In this document: positions 46,201-61,200 of the stretch, piece after piece | How the letters are laid out: each line of letters opens with the position of its first letter | How positions within the stretch are numbered: position 1 is the stretch's first letter | From: Phoronis australis | Taxonomy: Eukaryota > Phoronida > Phoronidae | Direction: 5' to 3' | NCBI GenBank assembly: GCA_002633005.1 | Contig: NMRA01000009.1 | Location: 961,661-1,025,660, forward strand | DNA: 64,000 nt | Program-made: the position numbers and the translations under genes | The notes under the pieces: model-generated | What the model saw: the letters and a program-made list of their open reading frames with translations, nothing else | Told to the model about the DNA's origin: nothing | The model's database searches: none

Positions 46201-49200
46201 TGATTATTGCATAGTTCAACACTCCACCGTAAACACAAGCACACACCCACGCTCGCACACTCACACAGCGTAAAACATACAGTCACGTGACAGATGTAGC
46301 AAGAGACAAATGGAAAGCTTTGCCAGTTAACAGTCAGAGTGGGCCAAATCAAAAGTTAGCTTCTTGGACGGAACACAGGTTTATAGTTGCTTTAAGTAAC
46401 AAGGTCTTCTTTTTATTTTTTCTTGAAAGCTTGTTTTTAGTTTTTTTGTATTGACCAGAGTTTTTTTGTAGTGCAAACTTTATTTTTCACTTCTGTTACT
46501 GTCAAGGACAAGGAATATAAGAAGGTTAGTGTAAATTTGTGGAGTGCCATTGATTTTGATTATAACAATCCTGTGTCAAATTTGATTAATGTTCTCAATT
46601 CTGCTAGAAGAAATTGACGTTCACTAAGAAAACCATGTTTCAAAAAAGAGAAGTGTTATCCCAAAAATAGGACATTTATTAACTGAATGCTATTTCCGTC
46701 CAAAAGACTGTCATTGGTGTGGCTTTTTTGATATTATTGAGGTTTCAAAATAATGCATAAAGGTGTTGCCAGGGTGTACAGTGTCATCTGCTTCAAAGAG
46801 TTCAGTTGTTGCCCTGTATTTGAGTTGACAGGTTTTGTTGTAAGTCTGGAAACCAGTCTCAGTTCATGTTTAATGATAAATTATTGTCAGAGGTCTTGGG
46901 AAAGTCTTAATTTTCCAGATTTAAATGTACAGTGGAGAAAATGCTTGTTTTGCATTTCCTCACAGATGCTTGAAAATTCCATTCAGGGCGACTTATTTGT
47001 TAATAAGTTAAATGTTCAGAAAAAAACTTTTTTTTATACTCTGCTCAGCAGCCACTTGAAACCATTGTCGGTTCCTTGCAATGCTACATTTACAATATGT
47101 GGCCAGATGTGATACAAAAATAAAGTTAACTTTTTTTTTGAAAACTTCTTGATATCAAATGAATTATTTCTGAACTCTTAACTGTAATCTTAACTCGGCT
47201 AACAGAGCTAGAAGCATTGACAAATAATCTTCATAAGCCAGAAGAATGCTTTTGATATCTATTGGGCAAAATGTTTTAAAAGGATTTAGCATTCCTATTT
47301 TGCATCAAACACATCGGAATGACAATGTCTTGTCACTATTCTCCTATTTCATAAAACTCTCAGTTTTCTTTCTCGTTTGTGTTAATTTTTAGATAATATA
47401 TTCCGTCTTTTTATAGTAAATTCAATCTGTCTATATTCATGACAACGGATAAAACCTGACTTTCCACAACCCAAATCTTTTTTCATTCTCAATACAATTA
47501 GATAACGTACCATTAATGAGTGTGTTGAACTTCAGTTATGGAGTTTTCGTATTTCTTCATCATTTTGTCGTTTTGAAGATGTGACTTACATATTTGATGT
47601 CATCCCAGTCTTTGAATGTCCTTTTGCAGAATACTGCAGCTTCAAACAAAGTGCTTCAAGCTAAACTAGACTCACTGACTGAGTGGCAAGCAACAGTGAA
47701 GAAAACCATGAAAGAATTACAAGCCAGTGTGACACAGATACCTGAAGATGTAAGTCTACACTTGACAGTGTCTGACTATTGTGACATTTAATTACTAGAA
47801 CACTAACATGTATTGTTCTGGGTGAAAGTAAGCGAGTGTATCCAAACTGCCCTCTTGGGGCATAATGCATACCTGTTCTTGTTGTCACCATTTGATAAAT
47901 TATTGATTTTAACCGAGGTGCCAGGTGGCTCATGACATGTGTCACAGTAAACAATGAAGGGAAGGACCAGTTTCAATGTGGTATAATCATGTGCTTTTGT
48001 TGTGCTCTAGATTAATATGGAGGTGTTTCTGCATGTCAACAGTAATGAGTCGTGGCTGATATTTTTGTGTCATATTTTATAAATAATTATTTAAGTTGTG
48101 TATTTAAAGTGCTGAGCCTGAGTTTAAGTGAATAAGGTACAATTCAAATTATAATACAACGTTCTTGTATTTTCTTATAATAATCATGGAACGGGTTTTT
48201 CCACGGAACTGGATTATTTTTTTCACTCGTATTGGTAGAGATTACAAGGACACACTTCTTTGGGACTTTTGTACCCGGATCAAAGAGAATAATCCATTCT
48301 GATATACAAAATACAGTCTCCTTATTCACCAACTTGTGGTCCAGCTACTTATAGGACTGCATTTAGAACACTGCAGTACATGGTATTATCAATTTCATAT
48401 TATCAATTTCATATTATCAATTTCATATTATTGTAATAAAAACGCTAATTTAGTTCTGTTTGTCAATTTTCAATCAACTTGGTCCTATCGACTTTTGGTC
48501 TCACAAAATAATTTCATTTAAGTGGGGAGTCAAGTATCAGGTGAATTTTATGAGACACAATTGAATAATTACGCTAGGTCAGTAGCCTCTTTGTGATGTT
48601 TATAACATTGTATTGCATGACCCAAGGTGGGAGAGTCATCACGCGTAAGTCAACCTTATCGTCATTGTATTACATGACCCAAGGTGGTAGAGTCATCACG
48701 CGTAAGTCAACCTTATCGTCATTGTATTACATGACCCAAGGTGGTAGAGTCATCACGCGTAAGTCAACCTTATCGTCATTGTATTACATGACCCAAGGTG
48801 GGAGAGTCATCACGCGTAAGTCAACCTTATCATCATTGAGGGGTTGTCCACACATATTTAATATTTTCATCATTTAAGTAAATGGAACCCAGTATACATA
48901 GTCTCACCACACATATTGATGGTCAGAAATGATCAATTTATTGTAAGCACTTGACCGTGTCTCATGAAATCAGCCTGATACTTTCAGTCTATGAGAAAAG
49001 AACACAAGTGATATGTTTCATTTTGACACATTTAGATTTATGCGGTTGAGGAGAAGTTCGAGGTGACCAAGTCTGACATGAGCATCAAGATCAGTGAAGA
49101 GAAAGAAGAGCGGTAAGTGAACTTAACTTGATCATTGTGTGTCTGTATTTAGGATTGTTATGCATTTTGAACTGTCAATTCAAGGTGATATATAATTTCC

Positions 49201-52200
49201 ATGTTTATTTTACTCCGCTATTTTTATATCATTGGAATTCTAATCATCGTTTGGTGCTTTTGAGTTTGTTCTAATGTCTTAATTATGTAAGAATGTTGTC
49301 CTATACATTATCTGACAATTGAGAACAAACATGTATAACATGTTGTGTCCTATTGGTATTGGTTACATGTTGTGTCCTATTGGTAATGGTTACGTGTTGT
49401 GTCCTATTGGTATTGGTTACGTGTTGTGTCCTATTGGTAATGGTTACATGTTGTGTCAAATTGGTAATGGTTGTGTCCTATTGGTTATGTTCTATTGGTT
49501 GTGCCCTGTTGGTTGTGTCCTATTGGTTGTGTCCTGTTGATTGTGTCCTATTGGTTGTGTCCTATTGGTGATGCTTTCTGGTCACCCAAGACTTTTATTT
49601 AAAGCCCATTACTGTCACCCATGCAGTACGTCCTCTGTTGACTGCATGCTTCTTCAGACTTACCCATTACATACAGTTAACACAATTTATCAGATTTGTT
49701 TGTCAGTCGTCTTAATTTGCCTGCAGCGAGCGAGAGTTTGAGAATCTAAAGAAAGAAGTATCGCGACTGATCATGCAAGCACAAGCACAGCAACCTGTAA
49801 AGCAGGGCAAAGGAGCACCAGCCACAGTGACAGACATGGATAATGTAAGTATAAGCAGCTTGGTTAGATACTGGTTGTGCTATGGTTTATGCATTTGGTG
49901 TAGAGTACTTAAATTGTCCTTCCACCTGCAAATACTACTGGTTGATTGCCTAAGTGCCTCTTACACTGTCCGGCAATGCCCACATCCTGGTTTGAACTCT
50001 CCAAGAAAAGCTCATTTAGTTTTCAAAAGCTAGTTTTACGAAGTTTTCTTCTACAATGATTAACTGTCAGTTCAAGAAATCATTTTCTCACATGACCTGG
50101 AATGTGTTATGACACGACTGGTTAATAACACCGAGTACGTAATTTTTTTGATATTACATGGGCAAATCACAAAGTAGTGCAAAGTAGAAATCCATACGCC
50201 TTACATGTTATCGTCTGCAAAACACTAAAATAACCAAACGCACGCCAACCAAGTAATGCCGGAATTCCGTGAAGGTGACAAGGTTATGATTGACAAATCG
50301 GGTGTCACAACTGTACGTACTCCAAGTCAGAAGAACATGCAAACAACTTCTTTAACGGACCCATCTTCGATGACGAATTTCATATCCATGTTCATTCAAA
50401 AGGAGATGAGCCCCAACTCGAGAAACGCGGCGAGACTGTCTAGCTGTGTCATCTCAAGGTCAACGCAATGCTCGCGTGCGGGGAAGCCTTGCTGGCTGTT
50501 ATTTGTAAACATTTGTTAAAGTTTTAATATTACAACTTCGAAGACTATTTATTAGATTCTACCTTGAATATTTGCTACAAAAGCTGAGTACAATTTTCAA
50601 TTGTTAAGCTTAAAATAAAACTATTAACAAAAAGTAACTGAAGTACTTTACATTGCGCAAGCGTGTTTTACAAAAGTCATGTGGTTGAAAGTTTTAGACA
50701 CGTCGAGTTTTTCGGCAAAAAAAGATTGTTTTTACGGTTCATATAAGAAAACAAAGCCTCGGAATTTTGACAAAATTTACAACAGGTTTTCCTCATGTCA
50801 TAAATCTGAGACTCGTGTAGCATTCTCTATTTCTAATCCAAATAAGAAGCAATATGAAACCGATTTTGTAAAGTGAAATAAAGTGGGTTTAAGCAAAGGA
50901 TGGTTTTTGACAGAAGGGGCCAGTTTACTGTACCTTTCTTTTATAGTCTTTATTGGTTTCAATACAACTTGGCTACCAGTGTTGTTTTACCAGCTGTCAT
51001 TGTTGTGAGCTTTCCTTGCTGTTCTACTATGTATACATGATAATGTTAAAACAGGACGCTGTGAAAGACCTTCAGATGAAGCAGCAACGTGATGTCGAGC
51101 AGGTCTGTCCAACTTCACTATCATTATTGGTTGTCACCTACTATTGCTTTTCACTCAAAGTTATTCCGCGTGGTTCATTGTGTGTCTGCTATAAACACTG
51201 GAATATTAGTTAATGTCAATGTTTTAAAGCACGTCAAGCGTGGTTTGGTGCATTCATTGACTTTTTATCTGAACCATTTTGATTTGTGTTTTACTAGCAG
51301 AATAGTCTGTTACTGATTGTTGTTTGTTTTTCATTTGCTAAAATAAGTAGTTTTAATGTTATTGTAGCTTTGTGTAGTTTAGGAGACAGAATGTTGATGC
51401 TATATACTTAGGAGACAGAATGTTGATGCTATATACTAAAGAAGTTGCATTCATCAAGAACTGTCTTGTGTCAACTGACTAATGTCCAGATAATGTAGCG
51501 TGGTTATCACACAGCATGTTTATGTGCTTGATGGATTTTGCAAACTAAAGTGTGCCAGCTATAGGTTTCATGGTGTGAAGCATTTTGAGAAGTGCTGTCT
51601 GTGCACTTGAAATTTTAATTTTATTTAGATTTTATGTCACAAATATTATGTATGATAACAAAATCCACTGCTTTGAACATTTTGGCCTGTGCTTAAGTTG
51701 TTTTAGAATGACCATGCGGCATCTGTATTCATCTTTTCATTAATTCATCAGTTGACTTTTGTTGTTATGTTTAGTGTTTTGGGTCGCCTTCTATTTTACA
51801 AGTAGTGTTGAATTCATGTTCTATTTACCCTTCATTTGTACTACGTAACATTTTGCTCTTTACTGACACTATGTGATATTCATTGACACTATGTGATATT
51901 GACACTGTGATATTCATTGACACTATGTGATATTCATTGACACTATGTGATATTGACGCTATGTGATATTCATTGACGCTATGTAATATTGACACTATGT
52001 GATAGTGACACTATGTTATATTGACACTATGTGATATTGACACTATGTGATAGTTACACTATCTGATATTGACACTATGTGATATTCATTGACACTATGT
52101 GATATTCATTGACACTATGGGATATTGACACTTATGTGATATTCGACTTTCAGCTGCGTTACCCCATGCTTCCCTTCTTTCACTGTTTGTGATGTTTGAC

Positions 52201-55200
52201 ATTCATTTTCATTACATAATGCTTGTGTTTCATTCACATTATGTGATGAGTGGCACTCATTTACATCATGTTAACCATCCATTCATTTTCAGTGATATTT
52301 TCTCCGTCATTCGCATTACTTTTTTCCCCTCCATTCATATCATGTGATGTTTGACCTTCGTTCACAATATAATTTTATATGATGTTACTTCAATATAAGT
52401 TATGCGATGTTTGACCTTCACTGCAATACATTTGATGTGTGACAGGAACACCGTTCATTGATAGTGTCGTGGGTTAAGCCGAGTCGTCAGTCAAGACTAT
52501 GTTCAGTTCCAGAAGCTAGAGTGGTCTATTATATTTTAAAGGGGTGTACGTTGGTTAATTCCCTTATTTGGTACTTCCGATGAAGAAATTTTTTGTCGTA
52601 TTTTGATTGGTTTTTATATTTAACTCGAGACCCCTATTTTAGCGCAATTTGGTACATTTGTAGTGCAAATTCACCCTATGGAAATGGGACCCTCATGCTC
52701 AAACTTGGGATTCTACCGGGTCTCGTTACTATCCAGTTAGAGTCTCAACTTTTTAACTCTATCGGGTAACTTTTTAACTCTATGGGGTCTTGTTACTTTA
52801 CGGTTAGAGTCTCAACTTCTCATCTTTTTAGCTTTTACTTTAGCTTACAAATTTTTCGTTTACTTGACTTTGGGTACTGACTTAGGCGATTTGGGAGCCG
52901 ATCCAAACTAAGTTAGGGTACAATGTGAGGGCACAATGTGAGGGTACAATGTGAGGGCACAATGTGAGGGCACAATGTGAGGGTACAAAGTGAGGGCACA
53001 ATGTGAGGGCACAATGTGAGGGCACAAAGTGAGGGCACAATGTGAGGGTACAATGACAATGGAAGCTAATGATTTGTTGTAAGTTTGTAGATTTGTATTT
53101 TATATTTAGCGCATATAAACTCATTATATATGTCTTCTTCTCTCGTGTTTCTCTCTCTATAAGTTGTCACCATGGTTCTCTCGTATGCGATTTGAACGAG
53201 TGAAAAAGTACACAACGCTGCAAATATTTTTATCGGCTACAAAGAATCGACATTTTAGATTATAAGTAGATCGGTGCTGGTCGCTGCACTGATTCCCGTT
53301 ACAGATGTTTGACCTTGGTGCATGATACATTTGATGTTTGACTGGCTCACATACATGTTCCTGACCTTCGTTCACGTGGTGCGCTGTTCACACTGTGTGT
53401 TTATTACATGATGTTTGTCTTACTCCAGGTACATGCCAGTATTCGTAAGCTCGCAGAGTCCATCCAAACAGTGAAGACAGTGCTAGGGATGAAGATCCAG
53501 TCAGAGTCTAAAGCAGTAAGTGTCCGTACTCAGCTAATCTATGCTCTTATATTCAATCTTTGCCTTCTGGTANNNNNNNNNNNNNNNNNNNNNNNNNNNN
53601 NNNNNNNNNNNNNNNNNNNNNNNNNNNNNNNNNNNNNNNGTGAGGGCACAATGTGAGGGTACAATGACAATGGAAGCTAATGATGTGTTGTAAGTTTGTA
53701 GATTTGTATTTTATATTTAGCGCATATAAACTCATTATATATGTCTTCTTCTCTCGTGTTTCTCTCTCTATAAGTTGTCACCATGGTTCTCTGGTATGTG
53801 TTTTGAACGAGTGAAAAAGTACACAACGCTGCAAATATTTTTATCGGCTACAAAGAATCGACATATTAGATTATAAGTAGATCGGTGCTGGTCGCTGCAC
53901 TGATTCCCGTTACAGAGGTTTGACCTTGGTGCATGATACATTTGATGTTTGACTGGCTCACATACATGTTCCTGACCTTCGTTCACATGGTGCGCTGTTC
54001 ACACTGTGTGTTTATTACGTGATGTTTGTCTTACTCCAGGTACATGCCAGTATTCGTAAGCTCGCAGAGTCCATCCAAACAGTGAAGACAGTGCTAGGGA
54101 TGAAGATCCAGTCAGAGTCTAAAGCAGTAAGTGTCCGTACTCAGCTAATCTATGCTCTTATATTCAATCTTTGCCTTCTGGTATATCCCGTGGAACTTCC
54201 CTACTTGTTTTGTGCTTTTCCCTTATCTCACCATTCATTTTGATCTCTGTATCCTTCCAACCTTTTTCCTTTCACAATACATGCATGTCTCGCTGGCAAT
54301 TTAACAGCAAAGGGCTTGAGACACAGCTAATAGATTGCAATTACAGATAAAAAGGACTGAACACAGGTGACACGCTTTTTACCCGCATCTCAGCCGATGT
54401 AGCTCAAATATTGCTATCTGTAAGCGCTTCACTTGTCATCCTTGCTTATCTCCTCAAGCCTGCTGCATATAATTTTCGTGATATTTCATTTTTTTTTTTC
54501 TGATTGGCTTTGCTGGCGCAATTTGCACGTGTGCAGCCAACTATCTTGTTTCCTAACCTAAGCTATTTTAGTTGACTTTCAATGATTTACTCTTTATTTC
54601 CAACTCCGTTGTAGCGAGGCGCAGACATACAGACTCTTAATTCTCGTATGTCAGAACTACGGATGTTCCTTACATTATCTGGCCTGCAGCGCACTGCGTC
54701 ACCAGATCCAGTGGAGGGGTGGAACCCATCCTACCAGCCGTCACCTCTGGTGCCAGCTAAGATCAGTGAACCATTGGTTGCATCCAACAATAACCATTCT
54801 CCTGAAAAAGACAAACTTGATGGCAAATCATTGTTGGCTGATGAGGATGTTAAAGAAGAGGAGAAAAGTCCTGCTGAGAAAAATAAGCCCAGGAAGAAAA
54901 GTCCCGACTTCAGAGAAACTCCTGTCTCTTATAGTGATCCGCAGACAACTCCTAATAGCAAAAAGAATCAAAGAGAACCAGGGGAGACCACTCCAACGAA
55001 TGGCATTAATCAGAGGGAAGCTGTACTTAAGGCAACAACTCCTACAGTAGACAAGGAGGATGCAGATGCTGTCAGAGCAAAAGGTGAGCAGCATCCTAGT
55101 GGTGATGGCAATGATGAGGATGACCTACCAAGTGATAATAATGTAGATGATGATAAAAAAGCACAAAGTGACAATGTTGATGAAGAAAAAGCACCAAGTG

Positions 55201-58200
55201 ACAAAACAGGAAACAACAAGAATAAAGAAGCCGGTGAACCCGAAAGCAAGGATGATAAAACAAACCCGGGTGATGACAATGACGATGAAGACCATGACAG
55301 TTCAACTAAGAAATCAAAGGGCTCTGCTGCAAAAGATGCCAACCAGCAACAGTAGACAAGATGAGTGTAAGGCTGCACTGTGGACTAGGGGTCACTCTAA
55401 CCAGTCAATTCACTAGTAGATCATTTGTTGTTTTCAGGTTGTGTACTAACCACACATGCACTCACCACTCGCAGCTCAGTCTTGTCCGTTTGTGTTGAAG
55501 ATTGTGTTTTGATTACCAATGACCCTTTTTGATAATTAAATTAACCACTGTCAAGCATGCAGTTGTTTCTTGTCCAGAGTTTTGTGCTCACAGCTTGTTG
55601 CTTCACCCATTTCACCTCACTTTACACCTATTTATCAAGCTTAGGAGTTTTATGGTTGTTACTGTCTCTGTTTTATTAGTGTATGTGTTTGAATTTACTG
55701 AGTGGTGATGAGTTTGGATTAACTGACTGGTGATGAGTTTGGATTAACTGACTGGTGTTGAGTTTGGATTTACTGAGTTGTAATGAATTTGGATATACTG
55801 AGTGGTTATGAGTTTGTGTTTACTGAGTGGTGATGAGTTTGGATTTACTGAGTGGTGATGAGTTTGGATTTTTCCTTTGCTTGTTTGGCTAATAGTTTAA
55901 GAAGATTTTGTTATTAATTTTGGTGCTTTATTTCACACACTTAATGGCTTTAAATTATTTTTGTTGTGTTTCGTTTCATGTAGGTTTTTTGTATCATTTA
56001 TTAACCACATACTGATTGTTATGCTAACTTATTCATTTTAATTGGTACATCCACATACTTCCAATATATCTTTCTTGAATTAGTAATGGTTTCTCCAGCT
56101 TTAGAATGTGATATTTGTCCTCTTCTGCTCTGCACCACTGTTTGTAATAATATTGCAATTTCAGAGAGAAGATGGGTTAGAAAAATTGTCGGAAGAATTA
56201 GAGCTCCTGCGACAACGTTTAGAACCACTACTCAATGCTAGACCACTACCGAAACTTTTCATTAAAACCAAAGAAGACTTAGAGGACCCAGAGAAGGCTG
56301 AGAAGGAAGCCTTAGATATCAACAGGTGGAACTTGGCCAATGCTTACAGGTGAGAGCTCTGTTGTCATGGCTTCTATTGAGTCGTTGCTTTGCAACATTT
56401 GTGTGCTGTTGTAGTAACTGTTGCTTTGATGTCTAGTGTTGCATCATGGGAAATAACATTAAAGATCTGGTGTCGTGCCTGTATTCTGGTCTTGAAAATG
56501 TCGAGAACCTTACTGAACCTCTATTCTATTTTCTTGTGGTGTTTTTGTTTATTTAATACAAGGCATTTTGCTTATTCTTTTTTATTTAACTTGAATTTTA
56601 TTTTTAACTTACAATTTCCTGATTTCCTCACTTTACTACAGTAGTACTATTATGAGTTTCGTATTTGTTATGTATGTGTGTTTTTCAGTTGGTTGTTCAT
56701 GAAATCCAAATGGGACTACATCCGCTGGAAGGTGTCAACACGGCGTAAAGATGGTGCTGACCGCACCCTGTCCGTCACCCCTGTTCCCCACCCCCTAGGA
56801 CGTTCACCTACCCCATCAAATTCAGAGCCACCTCCCGTGGACTCAGCTGGTGAGCCCTCCAATCGAGATCAGCCTAGGTCGGACAGCAGTACTAAAAATA
56901 GTTCAGACAAACCAACCACAGGGGGTGCTAAAGGTCACGACAAATCTACACCAGAGTGGTAGGGAGACTAGTGGCCAGCTGAAGGGACATCTGGACATTA
57001 TATTGTTATCAGTGTATCTCATCCAACACTTTCTTCTAAGATTCACAATACCTCATTGTCTTTCTGATGCAAATTATTTTATACTATGTGGGAAACACAT
57101 GGCTGTAGATAATGAAGTCATTCACTTTACAGTTAGCTATGAGGTCTGTGTTGATGACTAATACTATTGCCATGTCTTGGTGTTTTTATCAAGCCAAACT
57201 TGATAAAGAGTTATCAAGAGGTCTTCTTGCCTGGCCTGCAGGACTATCTCTCTAATTAGTACTGCTGTTATCACTACACACACAAGAATAACACCACCTC
57301 CGTACACCCTTCTCAGCCTACTATTGCTCTACATATTTCATATGCAATGTGCCATCCAAGGACAGTTTCACCTTTCTGTGAGTCCTCTTTTTTGTTTCTT
57401 CTAAGATTTCTTTGGAATGTTTTATTATGTCTTATTTATAATACCTGTGCCCATCTGTAGGACATTTAATGTTATCAATCCCACGGTAGTTTTAAATTAT
57501 CTTTAATCTTGTGCGTAAGTCTTAACTGCATTAAAGTATAAATAATTCACTGAACCCAACTAAGTTGCAAAACAGTTATCGTCATTTCACATACATTTTG
57601 AGATTTTCTTGTGAAAATGAGTTTATTTCATGTTATCAAACTCTGGTATTATTTTTATTTTGTCCAATAGTGAGTATTAAACTTCTGTGAAGGACTTCAT
57701 TATTCATGCCCTGTCAAGCTCTGTGTTGTTTTACTTTTATTTGTATTTATTATTGTTGCTTTGTAAATAAAAGCTGGACATAGTTTGTATGTAGCCATTC
57801 TGCATCCTTTAAATTCACCTTTTGTCAAAGAAAGTAACTTGCTTTAGATCACTCCCCACTTCAGAACTCAGCTTCTTCAGAATTTGGTTTCTAGACTTGG
57901 CAAAAAATTCACAGCGTATTATTACTTGACATCATATTCTGTGCATAAAATGACCAGGCGAGATGGTCCAAATGTAGAATCTAATCCCAATCAATGACAA
58001 ACTGCCATTTTTTTCGATTGGAAAAATACATTTTTTATTTGTTTTTATTGGAGTGGAAAAATCACGTTTAATGTGACTGAGAACAAATTAATAACAATCA
58101 GTGAGCTAAATCAAAAGTTGATTTTTGACAGAAGGCGAGTTTATCAATGTATTAATATTTAAAAGTACCTGTTACACTGAATTAGGTGCATTTTCCTTCT

Positions 58201-61200
58201 GAATCTACAGTATTTTCTTCTGAATGTACAGTATGTTTTCTGTTGTTTTTAGTTTAAATAATGAAATATATTTTCACAGTGTTGTAAAATTTATGTTGGT
58301 AAACTTTGCTGATGTGATGGCCTTGGTTTTGATTACATTTAAAATGTTATATTTTCTGTTATTGATATACCCTGCAAGCTTTAATTGTTGGCCTTTATTA
58401 TTGCATTTGATCTTTTCATAATTGTCTTTAGTACATTTAGTTGTTGGTACTGGGTTCAAAATACTTGGCGTACTTTTTCACCTGTGCACTCATTAATGAC
58501 CTTCTTTCGTGTGAATTTATTGCACACCACATTCCAAGAATATTAAAGCAATTATTACATAAACCTATTCTATTCACTACTTGCATAACTTCGCCATTTT
58601 GCTTGAAAACGAGGTGTTGTGTCCAAACTACAATGGTTCTGTATGTTTCCAACATGGCCACTTTCACGTTTGCCTTGTTAAAGTATTGTGTCCAAAGTAA
58701 CAATGCACAACAATCATGTTTTGCAATGCCACCAAAGTGTGCAACTAGTGAATCCTTGAGAACTGTCTTGATTTAGATCACTCCCGGTTATACAATTTGT
58801 CTGGACGTCCACCTTACTCAGATGAGGAGCGATTTTTGGCTGTTTCTAGAACTGATGCTTGGGTAGTGCTTGAGACGATGCTCGCCACATGAAATGACAG
58901 GCTCCATTTTGAGTCATAAGAACTGATAGGTCTTCACAAACGCACCATTTGTCTTTATATCTGAGTAAGGAACAAATTAACATCACATCCAGTGGCCGTA
59001 AGTAGCCAAAATCAAGTTATTTTGATGGAAGTTGAGTTTATAGACGCTTTAAGTGGAAAAAACATTCCAGATATTGTGTTTCCATTCCTGTTTTTAACTC
59101 CTGGTTTGTCCAATTTAAATACGATATAAATGTTCATAGCTCAGGGTCAATGTACGTCTTCCCTGTTGTTGTTTTGTATGTTTTTTCTGAGAAGTCTTCT
59201 AACGACTTTAGAGTAGTTCGTTTATTAGTATTGTTGATAATATTTTTAATAAAATGCCTATATTTGATTTGATTGATTTTTTCTCCCACTTGATTTTATT
59301 TGAACTGAATAGAGAACATTGCTGACTGAGAAACTTTAATATAATGCAGGAAGTAGGCAACATAAAATATCCACGAACTTAGTTACTAATGATTTAACAT
59401 TCTGCATTTTATGTCTGGTCTAATTACGACGAGGCAGTCCGTATATGGCTATTGTAAACAATACTTTAAACAACCCTGTGTCGGGGGTAAACTTATTTTT
59501 GCAGATTCAAGACTTGCCAAAAAAAAACGTTTTGTGACTTGGTTTTGGTGACGTTTTAAACCTTTGGTTGTCACTTTGTTTTAGTGACGTATTAAATATT
59601 TGGTTGTCTATCTTCGTTCTTGATTTACAGTATGTTTCCGTGCGCACAAAACCTAGGACTGGAACAAAGTAATTTTAAATTTCAAAGGCTGCGAATTTCA
59701 TTTTCAATATTTTTGCGAACTTCTTATAAGAAAATCAAGCCATGTGATCGAGGACTTGTTCCCCGTATCTCGACCGTAGCATTTTCGTTGCCCGGCCAAT
59801 CAACAGTTGCTTGTTTCCATTTTACTCCTGATACTGCACTCCTGCTATTTTATATGCTTTTGTTACACTCTTGTCCGAAACTGTTTCACTGTTAAAATTG
59901 TTAACGCTTGTTAATCAAAACTTATCCCCTCGTTTTAGTTTTACTAGTAAAATTTATCCTATTTTGCTGTTTTTAAAGACTTCTAGTTAATACAACAATA
60001 ACAGAAACAAAATGTTTCCTAGATTTTTAACTATGGTAAAACCTCGAGAAATTGCGTTTGAATTTGTTTGCAAATCTGAATTACTTTGAAGTGGTTCGTT
60101 TGGTAACATTTTTTAATTCTCCTAACAAATCTACTGTTTATAATTAATCTGTGCGTAATGTGTATGCACTATAGTCTAAAATTGATGCATTTCAATTTAA
60201 AACTCTTTTACCCAATGGACTCTAGTAATATTTACCTTAAACTACAAAATGCCTTGTTTTCTGGAATATTTGTATCTTGATATTATTAATGGGCTCCAAC
60301 CAATTGCTACATTACTCTAAGTATTCTTTGTGTATGAATTTTACTGACTTCCTCAAAGTCTTTGTGCTAATACCCTAACCCTAACCGGTTGTCAAATGAA
60401 ACCAAATCAGATTTTCTAGTATATTTTTGATTAAATAAAAGGGTTCGTGTCTGCGATGTGTGGTGACTTCATGTATACTGTAGTGATTTAAGTTGGCGAG
60501 TTTAAAGAATAAGGCGTTTAAAAATCAATCCAAACCCATTTTTGTGTGTTCTACAAAGAAACCATTCATGATCTTTGATCCGGGTATAAACGATGCCCCA
60601 AACTGACTGTCTTTTCAGTCTCTAACAATAATCAAGCTAATTAACATTTAGTTAGTGTCCCTAGACAAGTAATACTTAGTATGTAACATAGGCAGCCAAC
60701 TGCTAATGACTTAAACGCGTTTGTGAAAACAATTAACGTAGAAAATATATCTGAAACTAAATAAGGCGATCCAGATCCTGCCAAGGTTACTATTGTTTCA
60801 TGAAATGATGAATATAAATCGGTAAATAAAACAACAAGAATGGATCAACTGAAATTTGAAATTTTCGGAGGTAACAAAAAAAAATTGGAAACAATTAAAA
60901 ACGCTCTAAGACCTCGTAAAATTTTGTACATGTTTATTCAAAACCAATAAGTAAATGCCAAAAAACAAGAATTTCGCAATAATTTTAAGGTCCCTTGGTT
61001 ATTAGTAAAGACACTCTTATTCAAGTTCAATTATTCGTCTCCCCAGAAAGAAGGGAATTGATTGTGTTATGATTTATTACAGTGTCCTTCATATCGTTAG
61101 ACTTGAATTACTTTAATAAAGATTTCAGTAAATTTTACTTCATCATTTTTGAATTTCGACATGTTCGCGCTGGCACGCATAAAACAACTTGGGTGGTCCC

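Noticed and set aside
46134-46352. Open frame over CA-rich tract
   Set aside because: Short (ac)n-type sequence; no homology or splice support.
48593-48877. Open frame with four 19-residue repeats; also considered as a CRISPR-like array
   Set aside because: A 57-bp minisatellite in an intron keeps a frame open because 57 is a multiple of 3. No unique spacers between repeats, and the DNA is eukaryotic.
49319-49571. Cys-rich repeat protein frames
   Set aside because: Simple 27-bp repeat open in several frames; not a protein signature.
50256-50519. Frame starting MPEFREGDKVMIDKSG as a host-gene exon
   Set aside because: Not coiled coil, and no acceptor/donor pair in the right phase. Listed only as an unrecognised open frame.
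55010-55378. Minus-strand Ser/Leu-rich open frame
   Set aside because: Shadow of the acidic exon 54615-55355, produced by GAT/GAC-rich codons read in reverse.
60370-60390. Interstitial telomere repeat (taccctaaccctaacc)
   Set aside because: Only about two units; expected by chance or from a small repair scar.
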